Shown one piece after another: positions 12,066 to 22,625 of a stretch of DNA of 64,000 nucleotides. The notes beneath the pieces are model-generated. The model saw only the letters and a program-made list of their open reading frames with translations. It searched no databases and had not been told where the DNA came from. Position 1 is the stretch's first letter. Each line of letters begins with the position of its first letter. This stretch comes from Dactylonectria macrodidyma (Eukaryota > Ascomycota > Sordariomycetes > Hypocreales > Nectriaceae), in NCBI GenBank assembly GCA_020744425.1, contig JAGMUV010000008.1:930001-994000 (forward strand), read 5' to 3'. Position numbers and translations under genes: made by a program.

Positions 12066-14388
12066 CTAAACCATACACTTGCTATAGCCTTCCATCTTGG
12101 GCACGACAGGGCATAGGATATAGTTGGCCCTGCTTCCTCCCACTTGAATGGCGTCAGTGGCCTCTCCCTCATACACGTCGCCATACCAAAGCCGCATTGG
12201 GGGCCCGGTGTATCCAGGAATATCTGGCTGTTCTTCCGAAGGGCAAATATCCACACGCAGTGTCCAGCCTTTGCGGATCCGTGCCGCAGCAGGTAGGATT
12301 TCAACGTCTATCTGGACCACGTCGTCGATACCTTGAAGAGGCGCAAGATCTTCAGCAGTGTGCGTGTGCCATGGCCGCCATGGGAGAGATTTCGCATCGT
12401 CCGTCTTTCTGTGGCTGACGCGAAGGAAACCCTTAGCCACAGGCTCTGGTTTCGAGCTGCTGGCGCCATAAGCGACGACTTGGCCTACCTCGTCGACGGC
12501 CCAAAGAAGGACCGCAACATCTGCATCGGGAGCCGTTGAGCAAACACTTAACACAGCAACGAAGTGACCAGCAAGCTCTACATCTTCTTCAAACGGAGCC
12601 GAGTGGAAGCTGACGCCCGATTTCCCCTGCTGAGGACTTCGCGCCGGATACTCGAATCGAGTCTCTGCGGTATCCACCGGTGGCGTTTCAGTCAGTTCTT
12701 TCGCTGTGGTGAGATGCCATTTTTTGTACTGCGTTCCTGGGACAGGCCAGTTCTGCTCCTTTCTCCAGTACCAGTCCTGGTTACCCAGACGCATCTGGAT
12801 TCCAACTGGTTCTGGCGCAGCACAATCTTCCGATTTGAGATAGTGATTCAGAAACTGGATGATCTTGGCAGACGCTTCTCGGCTCGCCCACGAGTAGTAG
12901 TTGCAGTCTACCAGTTGAAGATGCGTGTTTTCAGGCTGGCGAACCATCCATGCCTCGTATGCACCGCGCCCATGGATCATGAAAATTTGCGAGGCAGCTA
13001 TGAAGCAGGGAATGTTTGCCGAGCTATCAGGCTTGGAGTCTAGCATAGCCCAAATTGAATTGTATGTTGGATTGTCTTTCATCATCTGCTCGACGTCAAT
13101 CTGATCCTCCCATTTAGTCGATACACCACGAACTCGGGCGAACCAGTTTTCGAGATAGCGAGTAGAAGGAACGCCACCGATGTAAGCAGCCTCACGGTAC
13201 GAGTCAATGTCGGCTGTAGAAAGAAATTAGTCTCACCTGTCTTTTGTGATACTCAACCTGACAGGATGAAGAGGGAAAAAAACTCACTACCATATGGTAC
13301 GATGCACTTCAACCCCTTGGGCTGCAATCCAGCGACCGCCCATTGCGTGTTGGCCCCGTAGGAACTTCCTATGAGAGCAGAAGTTCCGTTGCTCCAAGGC
13401 TGCTCAGCGCACCATTCAACGGCGGTATAAAAGTCGCCAGCAAGCTCTCCGGGGACCCATCTCTTACCCGGAGTCTGCGAGACGCCCTTAGGGTCAATTC
13501 TGACCATTGCGTAGCCGTACGGGACGTAGCTAAAGGTATTGAAATTGGCAATGTTCTCGAAGCCCCGCTGGGTCGTCATGAACTCTGACCACGGGCCTAG
13601 ACCGAGGAGGCTGAGGTCGCTACCATCAGCAGTGGAATGCCACTCGTCTTCTGCGCGCTCGAATCGCAGAATATCCTCCTCATCGTTGATATCTGGCCCG
13701 CCCCACGGAACACGCCGGCCATAGAGCGTGCAGCCAAGGAGGACTGGGAACTTCTTATTGGGCTGCAGAGGCAGATAGACATCGGCCAGGACCGAGCCTC
13801 CGTCGGGCGAAGGAATCACAATGTCTCGGAGGACTTTGAAGCCTGCCGAGAGACGACGCAAATGGTTCCGTGTGTGTGGCACCGACTTGGGTTGCAGATT
13901 GAGCTCGGAGCAGATCTTGCGGAGCGGCTCGTCCAAGTCCGAGAGCTTTTCGGCATCCAGATCAATCTCAGATGCGTACTTACTAACGACAGCTTCCACC
14001 TGCATTCAAACATTAGATACGACAGTTGACAGTGGGAAAAACAATAACAGCGATTGAAGTAAGAAATATACCAAAACGAAGGGTATCTTCTTACATTCTG
14101 ATCTATGACAATGGGCTTCTCAAATCCCTGGCCTGAGCTCAGGCTGAATAACAACCTGGCTCGGTTGACGATGGTGGGATGAAACGCGGCCGTATCGGCA
14201 GACACCAAGTCCAAGATCGTTGTGACAGGCTTGCCAGTGCTTTTGCCGAGTATTAGGCTACCAATGGAGAAGACAACCTCTTCTCCAGGCTCGTAGGAGT
14301 AGTGAAACTCGGCAGAGGTGGCGCCTGTTGTGGTGCCACTCTGGTAGGTAAGTCCCGCGACGTCAATGAAGATTCCAGTGTTTGCCAT
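12066..14388 (-). CDS. CocE/X-Pro dipeptidyl-peptidase-like alpha/beta hydrolase (3 exons)
   Basis: Exons are 14388-14095, 13999 to about 13288 (13291 is an alternative donor in the same phase) and 13213-12066, giving about 717 aa. An N-terminal about 100-residue beta-rich region (GSLILGKSTGKP, ARLLFSLSSGQGF) precedes an alpha/beta-hydrolase domain with PSPDGGSVLADVYLP and the nucleophile elbow GSSYGA. A C-terminal jelly-roll-like region resembles the X-Pro/CocE C-terminal domain. Known members are serine hydrolases that cleave X-Pro peptides, cocaine-like esters or acyl groups; the real substrate is unknown. No signal peptide is visible, so it is probably intracellular. It starts head-to-head with the FAD monooxygenase across 588 nt, which suggests co-regulation. 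Confidence 0.85.
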
Positions 14389-14976
14389 AGTGAATTGATT
14401 TCAATATTTACTAATAGTTGCTTCAGAGTAGAACTACATGATTCTATTCGTACATATATATCATGAACTCGGGATCCGGACTTCTCTGTGTTGTCCAAAC
14501 AATGCCAACTTTCTAGGAACATCACCCTATCGAGCGATTATCCGTCAACTCCTTTCTCACAAGGATCGGGAATCGTGAATTCGGAGTAATTCATCGCACG
14601 GATTTCCTTTGCATTAACCCGCGTCATCCGAGACGTCGCAGGCGGCCTTCTAAATTAAAGCCCGAAGACCGTCTTCGGGATTGAAAATCACTGCCAAAAC
14701 GCCGGACAGCAGCTTGACGCTTGCCAGCACATTTCCTAAAACGGAAATGTCCCGACATCACTAGGTAGTTTCAACGAGCATTGGATGGTCAAAGCCCGAT
14801 GCTCTGTAGACCATTATAATGTTCATTTTGCTACAGTTATCCGAGGACATAATCTTTCTTCCGTACCAGACTCGATAATCCTTGGCATTTTTAACTCAAA
14901 TACGACTTCTTGCATCAACCCCAAGTTAATACTTTGGTTCGTTCTGCAAAGCTACTACGCATACGGTATAGCAGCT
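14389..14976. promoter_or_regulatory. bidirectional promoter, hydrolase / FAD monooxygenase
   Basis: 588 nt separate the two divergent start codons. It has no supported reading frame of its own. A shared promoter is inferred from the arrangement; no specific operator was identified with confidence. Confidence 0.5.
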
Positions 14977-16302
14977 ATGGCACCAATCCAAAAGGTGAAG
15001 TTTTCGTGATTACCTCTCTCCACTCGGCACGATTCTTACGCATGCTTATAGGCCATCATCATCGGCGGAGGACCAGCTGGTCTGGCTGCAGCAATCCGGT
15101 TGAAGACCCACAATGGCATCGACACAGTGGTATACGAGATTCGATCAGAACCAACCACTTTGGGTGGTGCGGTCAACATACCGTCCAATGGCCTTCGTCT
15201 ATTTGACCGTCTAGGTCTCTACGACACCCTCGTCTCTCGTGCGTCTTCGGCTTCGCAGCTCATCGTCCATTCTCGCCAGGGCGGAATTCTCGCGGACCTC
15301 GATCTTGCAGGATGGAGTCGCGGCCAAATCGGCTTTGGCTTCATGCGCGTGTTGAGAAGAGATTTGATTGATGTGATGCTGGAAGAAACAACGAAGCAAA
15401 ATATCCCAGTCATCTTTGGCAAATCTATGACTAAAATCGTCGAAACCGAGAACCAAGCTACCGTCACCTTCGCTGACGGAACCACGGACACAGCTGACTT
15501 GCTTCTGGGTTGTGATGGAATTCACTCCGCTGTTCGCAACTTGCATGTGAGCCCGACAGCTGCTCCAGAGTACACTGGCATCTCCAACATGTTCACCATC
15601 TTGCCAGTATCAAAACTCTCAGAGCAAAACCGCGAACTTGCCCCAGCTCTTCACGCCACTCTAACCAGTCAAGGCCTGTTCGGCGTCATGCCCTGCACGT
15701 CTTCTGGCAGTCATCTTTATTGGTTCTACTCGCGAGAAGTCCCTCTCCCAAGCGGCGACAGCAGGGAAGGATGGGAGACGGTCAATAAACAGCAGGTCGA
15801 GGGCTTCAAGGAGAATCTACAAAAGGTTATTGGGGACGCCACCGGCCACTGGTCAGATCAGCTCCGGGAAATGGTGCAAAAGACGGACACCATCAAGTTC
15901 TACCCGCTGTACAAGATGCCTCCAGCAGTTAAGTGGTTCACCAAGCGCTCTCTGATTTTGGGCGACGCAGCCCACGCCATGCAACCTCACGCAGGTCAGG
16001 GCACCTCGATGGCGCTTGAGGACGTATTCCTGCTCTCTCGGCTGCTGGAACAGCCTAATAAGTCTCTAGCAGAGGCGTTTGAGAAGTATCAAATCATCCG
16101 CCGGCCGCGGGTCGAGGCCATCGCCAACGCGTCAGCTTCCAACGGAGAGATTCGAAAGGACACTGGGCCCATGGCGCTCAAGGTCAAGGAGTTTGCTTTT
16201 TGGGGCTTGTTCTCGCTGTACAAGATGACAGGTCTGCAGAAGTGGGGGATCGGCATGAACCAAAAGGATACTGTCTACGATATCATGGCTGAGCCGATAT
16301 GA
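14977..16302 (+). CDS. FAD-dependent monooxygenase, salicylate-hydroxylase-like (2 exons)
   Basis: An 18-nt first exon (14977-14994), a 57-nt intron, and exon 2 15052-16302 give 422 aa. The tiny first exon restores the beta strand before the Rossmann motif GGGPAG (about residues 11-16); without it the FAD-binding site would lack its start. Further class A flavin monooxygenase signatures are LLGCDGIHSAVR (DG motif) and GDAAHAMQPHAGQG (FAD ribityl-binding GD motif). These enzymes hydroxylate aromatic or polyketide substrates using NAD(P)H and O2. The substrate is not predictable. It is divergent from the CocE-like hydrolase and convergent with the lipocalin-like gene. A C-terminal membrane anchor is not evident. 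Confidence 0.9.
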
Positions 16303-16674
16303 TTGGGAGTTTATGTAAACTAGGGCGTTTTCCATTTGTACTTGTCTGGAGTATAATGTATCATTGTCACTTATTCGTCTGGTTCATTGTTATGTACTGT
16401 GAGACTCTGCTTGATGTTATATGAGTCTAGGACACCACAGCATTTTAGAATTACGTCATCAAATAGATGTACTCGACTCAACTTCGGCTCGGCTATAGCT
16501 TAAAGTAACTTTTGGGAATATTGCCTCGTATATCTACAGAAGGACAACATACACACTCCAGCTATCATCGGAGTCTGTATCAGGGAGGTGTGTTTCAAAT
16601 CTGGGCGACGAATGATTCTGAACATGTTGACTTGCTAACTAACCACCGTCCCAACATCCTCTTTAATCTTGCCT
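16303..16674. other. convergent 3' intergenic region
   Basis: Between the 3' ends of the monooxygenase and the lipocalin-like gene. No further gene seen. Confidence 0.5.
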
Positions 16675-17629
16675 TCAGTTTACAAAGTTGTACACGAGCC
16701 TGCCCTTTTCCCAGTTACCCTTGGTATCCGAAACAACCACGCGTCGAACATACCGACGCTCGCTCTTGATCATCTCGAAACCCCACACCTTGGGTTAAAA
16801 TTAGCGCCAATTTAATCATCTCATACATTCAACCGAAGTCTATACTCAAGCACAGTTGGAGGGGAAAGCCTACCTGTTCAGCAACAGTCTTAGAATCCTG
16901 GTTTCGAATCACCACGTTCAACCACACGCCTTCATTGCCTCCCTTTAGCTGGGAATGCTCTTTCTTGGGTGGTTCGACGAGGAAACCGTCACAAGGCTGA
17001 AGGTTCTCGTCTATTTCTCCTCTCAAGAACTTTCCAATGTTAGCATCATCGATAGCGGCCTGAACCTCGACCAATGGCCTAGCCCGGTCGCCCGATGAAG
17101 TATCATTACCGATCAGTCGAGATTGAACCACGTTCTTTCCAAAGATAGGATCCTCCTGTGGGTTCTCTGACCAGTCCAGGAAGCGGTTTTCAGAAGTCCT
17201 GCTCATGCTGGTGGACTGCTCAATGGCAATCTGCGGCACTGGTGCCCCGGTTGGAGGGCTTGTGCCAAGTAAATGCTTCATCTTAACTGTAACCTCGGTC
17301 ATGCTGATGGTCTTTCGAATGATCCAGTTTATTCCTTGCTAGTAGAAGCATTAGCAACCCGTGACATTTGATATACCAATTTTCAAGCCACTCCAATGAG
17401 AAAAAGAAGCACAGTTTGCGCCCTGGCCAAAATATATTAATCACAACTAGAACCGAACATACCAGCTGAAGCATTGCATCTGTAGCAGACGAAAGGGATT
17501 TGCCCTGCACCCCTCCATGAAGGAGGAAATAGTCAATCTTCAGCACGACTACTTCGGATAGCAAACATCACTCACCAGCCCCCAAGTGCCAGTAATGTTT
17601 TCCATTGTAACCTCTGCTGGAGTAGCCAT
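16675..17629 (-). CDS. small lipocalin/calycin-like fungal protein (4 exons)
   Basis: Exons 17629-17576, 17504-17463, 17338-16874 and 16788-16675 join in phase 0 to give 224 aa. I recognise the layout of a fungal family of small intracellular barrel-like proteins. It has a first strand with GTW, then SLSSATDAML, then a conserved QGINWIIRKTIS segment, and a C-terminal VWGFEMIKSERRYVRRVVV followed by a short tail. The members I know have no established enzymatic role; they often sit beside oxidoreductases and may bind small hydrophobic ligands. That function is inference. There is no signal peptide. The four short exons make this gene easy to miss. It lies between the monooxygenase (convergent) and the amidohydrolase (divergent, 634 nt). 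Confidence 0.8.
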
Positions 17630-18263
17630 TTTGATTTCGAAGAAAACACGAAAAGCGCAAATCACAAATAATCAGATGGTAAAATTTAGGTGTGTTAGAT
17701 CACAAGAAGGGCTATCCCAGTAAGTAGTCATGTGGCTCTGTGTAGGTTAAATACACGTATGTTTTTTTCTGCTCACAACCTATTACCTCTTGCCTGTCGT
17801 TTCAATAGACTCGGGCGATACTTTGTCTAGAATTATTTCATGTGAATGACATTAGCGCAGGTTGGGAATAGAAATCCTCCGCGAACCTGTGGCATCCGTA
17901 CAGGCAGAGTAGTGTCTTCGCCCAAGTTTAAGCGGCCATTTACGTTACATTTGAACTCTCTACATGTCTATAAACTGTAATTATCTAGTCTCATACGGGG
18001 TTATTTGACTGTCACATGTCTCACGAATTGAGGAGAAGGATCGGCCGGAACATTACCAGAAACGGAGTTCGGGCTCGCGTTTGACCAGATGCCGATCTCC
18101 ACATGCGTTTCGGCCAAAGCTACTAGACTTGATGTCTAAACTATACTCCGCAGCCCTGAGATGAACATAAATATGTGAGTGTTGTTGAGAGAAACTCGGC
18201 ATAAGAGTACATGCAACAATTTACTCGTCTTCGCGAATCTTATTCTTGTAAGAAAACCGCATC
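17630..18263. promoter_or_regulatory. bidirectional promoter, lipocalin-like / amidohydrolase
   Basis: 634 nt between two divergent ATGs with no supported internal gene. Shared control is inferred from geometry. Confidence 0.45.
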
Positions 18264-19961
18264 ATGTCATCTCAAATCCTTCTAAAGGGTGGCACGTTGT
18301 TGGTGCATAATGAGGATAAACGGGTTGTTTGTCAACAGTCCGATTTGCTAATCCAGGACGATCGCATTCACGAAATTGGACAAGATATCCGGCCGTCTGA
18401 AGGCGTCAAGGTAATCGACTGCACTGGCACACTTGTGTCTCCCGGCTTTGTCGATACGCATCGACATCAGTGGCAGTCGCAGCAAAAGGGTCTTCATTCG
18501 GACCAAATGCTTTTGGATTACTACCACTCAGGTGTGGCCCAAGGGCAATATACGGCCAGGTCGTTTCTGGCTAACACGTTTTGTGTAGGAAACCTAGGAA
18601 GCTCGCACTACGAGCCTGAAGATGTATTTTGGGGTGTTTTGAGTAGTTCTCTTGAGGCTATTGATGCAGGGACGACCACAGTTGTCGACCACGCGCACGT
18701 CAACTATTCCTCTGAACATAGTAAGTTGCTCAAACCATTCCCTTTGATACCACCTAACTCGCCCTCCAGGCAAAGAAGCTATCCGCGGAACAATTTCTTC
18801 CGGTATTCGCTGTATCTTTTGCTACTGCGCGCATCCTCGCGTCGAGACTTGGAAGCCCGAGCTCAAGATGGGCAACAATCCCATCGCCGAAGGGGTCATG
18901 GACACCTTTAGAGAGCTCGCAACCTTGCAACCTTTTGGCCCAAGGGGAAGGGTACGACTTGGGTTCGCCATGGACGCAATGTTCGTGCGGCCGCAAGTCT
19001 TAAAAGACATATTCGCCCAAGTTCGAGCGCTTGGCGCTCACTTAATTACCTCTCACGTTACTCGTGTGAGTATGTTGGATTGTGAGTCTACCGAGTCATC
19101 CGGTTATCTATTATTCAGGCTGCCATAAAGCCTGGCCCATCTTAAGTGCCGAGTCTAACATCGTGACTAGCCCTGCCGTCTCCAGTAGCGGTCCTACACG
19201 ATAATAAGCTTCTCGGTCCCGATATCCTTTTATCTCATGCGAATCATGTATCTGCTGACGAGTTACGCCACATCGAAGCATCAGGTGCACATTTCTCTAG
19301 CACTCCACTCTCTGAACTGCAGATGGGCCATGGACATCCAATCTGTTTACAGCCAGAGTTCTTGAAACTGTCTTCTGTTGGGACGGACTCAAGTAGTATC
19401 TGCTCTTCTTCCATTCCAGGGCAAATGGAGACGGCGCTACAAGTCACACGCGCACGGCGATTGGAGGAGCAGATGCGCAATCGAAAATGGGATGGCACCA
19501 TTGGGCCGAGCGTAGAAGAGGCTTTCAACCTCGGAACAATATTCGGGGCCCAAGCTATTGGTCTAGAAAATGAGATTGGAAGCCTTGCGGTTGGTAAAAA
19601 GGCTGATATTGTCATATTCAACGGCAACACGCCAGCCATGGTTGCTGCAGCGGATTGCAACCCTGTGGCCGCCATCTTGCTCCACAGCTCTGTGCGAGAC
19701 ATCGAGGCAGTCATTATCGACGGAGCCATCCGCAAGGAAAACTCGTCACTCAGTAGATTTTCCATTCTTCAAGACATCAAACAAAAAGAAGGGATGGACG
19801 TTAAAGCAGAAGAGTCATGCGGGTGGGACGACGTGAGAAAGGAATTGCAGAAGAGCCGCAAAAGGCTCAAGAAAATTTGGGACGATATTGATGAAAACAG
19901 TGCAAGGAATGGACTAATCCGCTCCTTCTTGCAAAACTTGAGTATCGGATCTGACAATTGA
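18264..19961 (+). CDS. metal-dependent amidohydrolase, chlorohydrolase/deaminase type (3 exons)
   Basis: Preferred model: 18264-18720, 18770-19063 and 19171-19961, about 513 aa. The N-terminal composite domain is followed by PGFVDTHRHQW (metal ligands His66 and His68), then SHVT, LLSHANHVS, a conserved LQMGHGHP, GTD (candidate metal Asp) and EIGSLAVGKKADIVIFN, the classic C-terminal strand of the TRZ/ATZ/guanine-deaminase superfamily. Expected chemistry: hydrolytic deamination or amide/ring opening of a heterocycle. The second intron is uncertain. An exon-like stretch at 19119-19142 reads AAIKPGPS, as relatives can, but runs directly into TAA. I therefore span it with one 107-nt intron; a lesion is the alternative. 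It lies in the middle of the candidate catabolic cluster. Confidence 0.8.
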
Positions 19962-21023
19962 TGGGGCAATTACCTGCTAGGCTACTATGATGTATAATTT
20001 AGCTAGACCCTCTCCAAATGTCCATCTAAACCCTGAACAAAAACCCCAATCCAAATTAAAGATGAATACTAGACTCTTTACTCTAATTAATCAAGGCAAA
20101 AGGGTTGGCTTTCAACAGTGTCAATCTCTTCTGACGTAGGACTTGTTACCAAAATTGCCGTAATTTCTGGTAGTTTCTTATCCACGTATTTTCCTTATTT
20201 AGATATTCTAGAACATAGCACTTCCAGGTATTTGCCATACCAGTTTCCAGATTCGAGAAGATTATTATCAATAATTTTACTCAACTAGCCTTGGAACAGA
20301 GTTGTCGGCTGCTTGGCGACCCAGACAGACGCGGCTGGTGTATAGGGTAGCCTCTGTGTTCTTGGGCGATCATAGCTGGATAGAATGGGGAAAATAAAAT
20401 AGAGCTATATGATCAATTTAACCGTTGTGTATGTAAGCTGATAGATTTATTACGCCTTTGAGAGAATTTTCTATGGTCATAGAATCCGACGATGACCGCT
20501 TAAAGTGGAGAGACTGCAAAAGATAAGAGGCTGTTGTGGAGGGTTTGTGACATGGGAAACTCGACGAGCTCTGCAGCTCTGCGTAGCAGGGAACTGCATC
20601 TTCTGGAAGCAGTATCTAATCGAGGAATTGATGCCCATGTTTCTCCTCGTAATTTCCCTCGGGCCTTTGACAGAGTGCCCACCCGTTAACTCCCATCGAT
20701 GTGTTTTCTGAGCAAGGGACGTGTAGTATCGCCCCCTGATTGGAGGACGGGTGAAAGTTGGACAACATCCCTCGTGATTCCCTCGTATTTTCAGTGTAGC
20801 CTGATTGGCCCCAGCCCTTAAGCGAATGCGAAGACCCCTGTTGCTTATGCACGCATGGTTCGAAGGGTGATGCAAGACCCAATATCAAAGCTGACTTCCT
20901 GTGGATAACTGTATTGGGTTTCTTCGCTCCTTTGCCACTATTGAGCACGCTCACACAAGCCGCCAGCTTGGCTCTAGCGAGTTGGTGTACTTCTAAAACA
21001 TCGTCTTTCAAGACTTCGCCATC
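19962..21023. other. intergenic region upstream of Zn2Cys6 regulator
   Basis: About 1.06 kb between the amidohydrolase 3' end and the regulator start, both on +. Only short frames are present. It should contain the regulator promoter. Confidence 0.55.
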
Positions 21024-22310
21024 ATGACAACCATTGTGTCGAAACCCTACCACTCCAAAAGAGCCCATAAAAAGTCGAGGGCCGGGTGCAAGACCTGCAA
21101 GCGGCGTCGGGTCAAGTGTAACGAATCGCATCCGACATGTAGCAACTGCATCTTGCGCAACGACCCCTGCATCTATTCCAACTCGGAAGTCTCTGAATTT
21201 GAACCAAAATCGTGGTCCTCAACAGCACCTCCCGCCTCTTCAGACGTCACCAAGTCCACTCATTCTAGCATTTTGCCTAAGCAACCTCTGTTTCTGCCTT
21301 CGCCTGACAGGGGCGTGGATGATATGAAGCTATTGTGGTTTTACACAACCAATGCAGAGACTACTCGCACCGTTTACGAAGACGGCAGATCAACCAGAAT
21401 CAACCACATCTTGAAATCCCAAATACCACGCCTTGCATTTGAAACCCCGTTCTTGATGGATTGTTTACTGGCGACCTCGGCTCTACAACTTCAGCTACTG
21501 GACCAAGACATCGATACATCCCGTGCCGTCCGTTATCGGGCTCGTGCATGCCAAGGCTACCGCCAGGCAATTGAAGAGGCCAGGCCAGAGACGTTTCCGG
21601 CTCTTATTGCATGTTCGTTACTACTCACGAACCTTTCATCCCACATGTTCCGTGAGGAGGAAACCAAGCAGCTGTATATCGTCGATTGGATGATTTTCTG
21701 GCGAGGCATTTGTCTTGTCATTAAAATGGTGAGCCCACAGGGGCTTTGGGAGTCTGGCATGGCCGAACTCTTCTTTAGGCCCTCGATTGATCCAAATCAA
21801 GCTGCCTTGCATATTCCCAGCAACCTACTGAATATGGTATCAACCATTGAATTAGGGGATCCGGAGTATCAAAACCTCACGACATACCATACTACCCTTT
21901 TATACCTTGGATCACTTTATCACAACCTTTTAAATGGATTTAGCCCAACTATGTCGCTACGCGTCGTTACCTGGTTCACTTTTCTCCCCGAGGATTTTAT
22001 TGAACTTTGTCGTCAGCGAAAACCCCGAGCTCTGGTCATCCTGGGCCACTACTTGATGTTTCTGAAGACGATTGATGTCTGGTGGGCAAAGGGGATCAGC
22101 GACCGTGAAATCCGAGGGATCATCAACTACCTTGGCGTTGCGTGGTTACCAGATCTGGCCAAGCCTCGTCTAACTCTGGCCTTGGAAAATCAACTCCAGG
22201 TGTCGAGGATCATCCTCGACGATCCGGATTGGGAATCGAGGGTAGGCCTCAAAGATGGAGTCACATCTCAACGCCGATTAGCTGAGGCTTTGTTTTCTGG
22301 ACGTCAATGA
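21024..22310 (+). CDS. Zn2Cys6 transcription factor (intronless)
   Basis: A single 428-codon frame. The binuclear zinc cluster is at residues 22-49: C22, C25, C32, C39, C42 and C49 (CX2CX6CX6CX2CX6C) with a KRRRVK recognition loop. It is preceded by a basic stretch and followed by a serine/proline-rich linker. The rest, with tracts such as LLWFYTTNAETTRT, resembles the UPC2/sterol-uptake-control-like subgroup with a C-terminal fungal regulatory domain rather than the long Gal4/MHR type. Position at the end of the 9.6-22.3 kb group makes it the likely pathway-specific regulator; this is inference. It is convergent with the GH3 gene, 315 nt away. Confidence 0.9.
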   Translation: MTTIVSKPYHSKRAHKKSRAGCKTCKRRRVKCNESHPTCSNCILRNDPCIYSNSEVSEFEPKSWSSTAPPASSDVTKSTHSSILPKQPLFLPSPDRGVDDMKLLWFYTTNAETTRTVYEDGRSTRINHILKSQIPRLAFETPFLMDCLLATSALQLQLLDQDIDTSRAVRYRARACQGYRQAIEEARPETFPALIACSLLLTNLSSHMFREEETKQLYIVDWMIFWRGICLVIKMVSPQGLWESGMAELFFRPSIDPNQAALHIPSNLLNMVSTIELGDPEYQNLTTYHTTLLYLGSLYHNLLNGFSPTMSLRVVTWFTFLPEDFIELCRQRKPRALVILGHYLMFLKTIDVWWAKGISDREIRGIINYLGVAWLPDLAKPRLTLALENQLQVSRIILDDPDWESRVGLKDGVTSQRRLAEALFSGRQ

Positions 22311-22625
22311 ACAGCATATTTCGTGGGATCGCGCGACAGGTAATGGAGATTTCTGGTGGTTGATTCCTGGGTGTACTATCGCCATCCCGTGTTGGAGTGG
22401 AGAGGGCAAACCAACATTCAATATTGGTAGAATAAAAGTGTCTGAATGAGCATTTCCTGACCTGATACGATGGATGTCTTTGAAAATGTTGACGGATCAG
22501 TATCCCACGCAGTCTCTGCTAAGTCGTCATCACACACCAAGTAGACTATTGCGGGTACTAAGATATGGTAGGCAAATATTATGTCTATTCTATTCTAGAC
22601 TGTTACGCTTTATAAATCTTAGAAT
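22311..22625. other. convergent 3' intergenic region
   Basis: Separates the regulator (+) and the GH3 gene (-). Nothing else seen. Confidence 0.5.
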
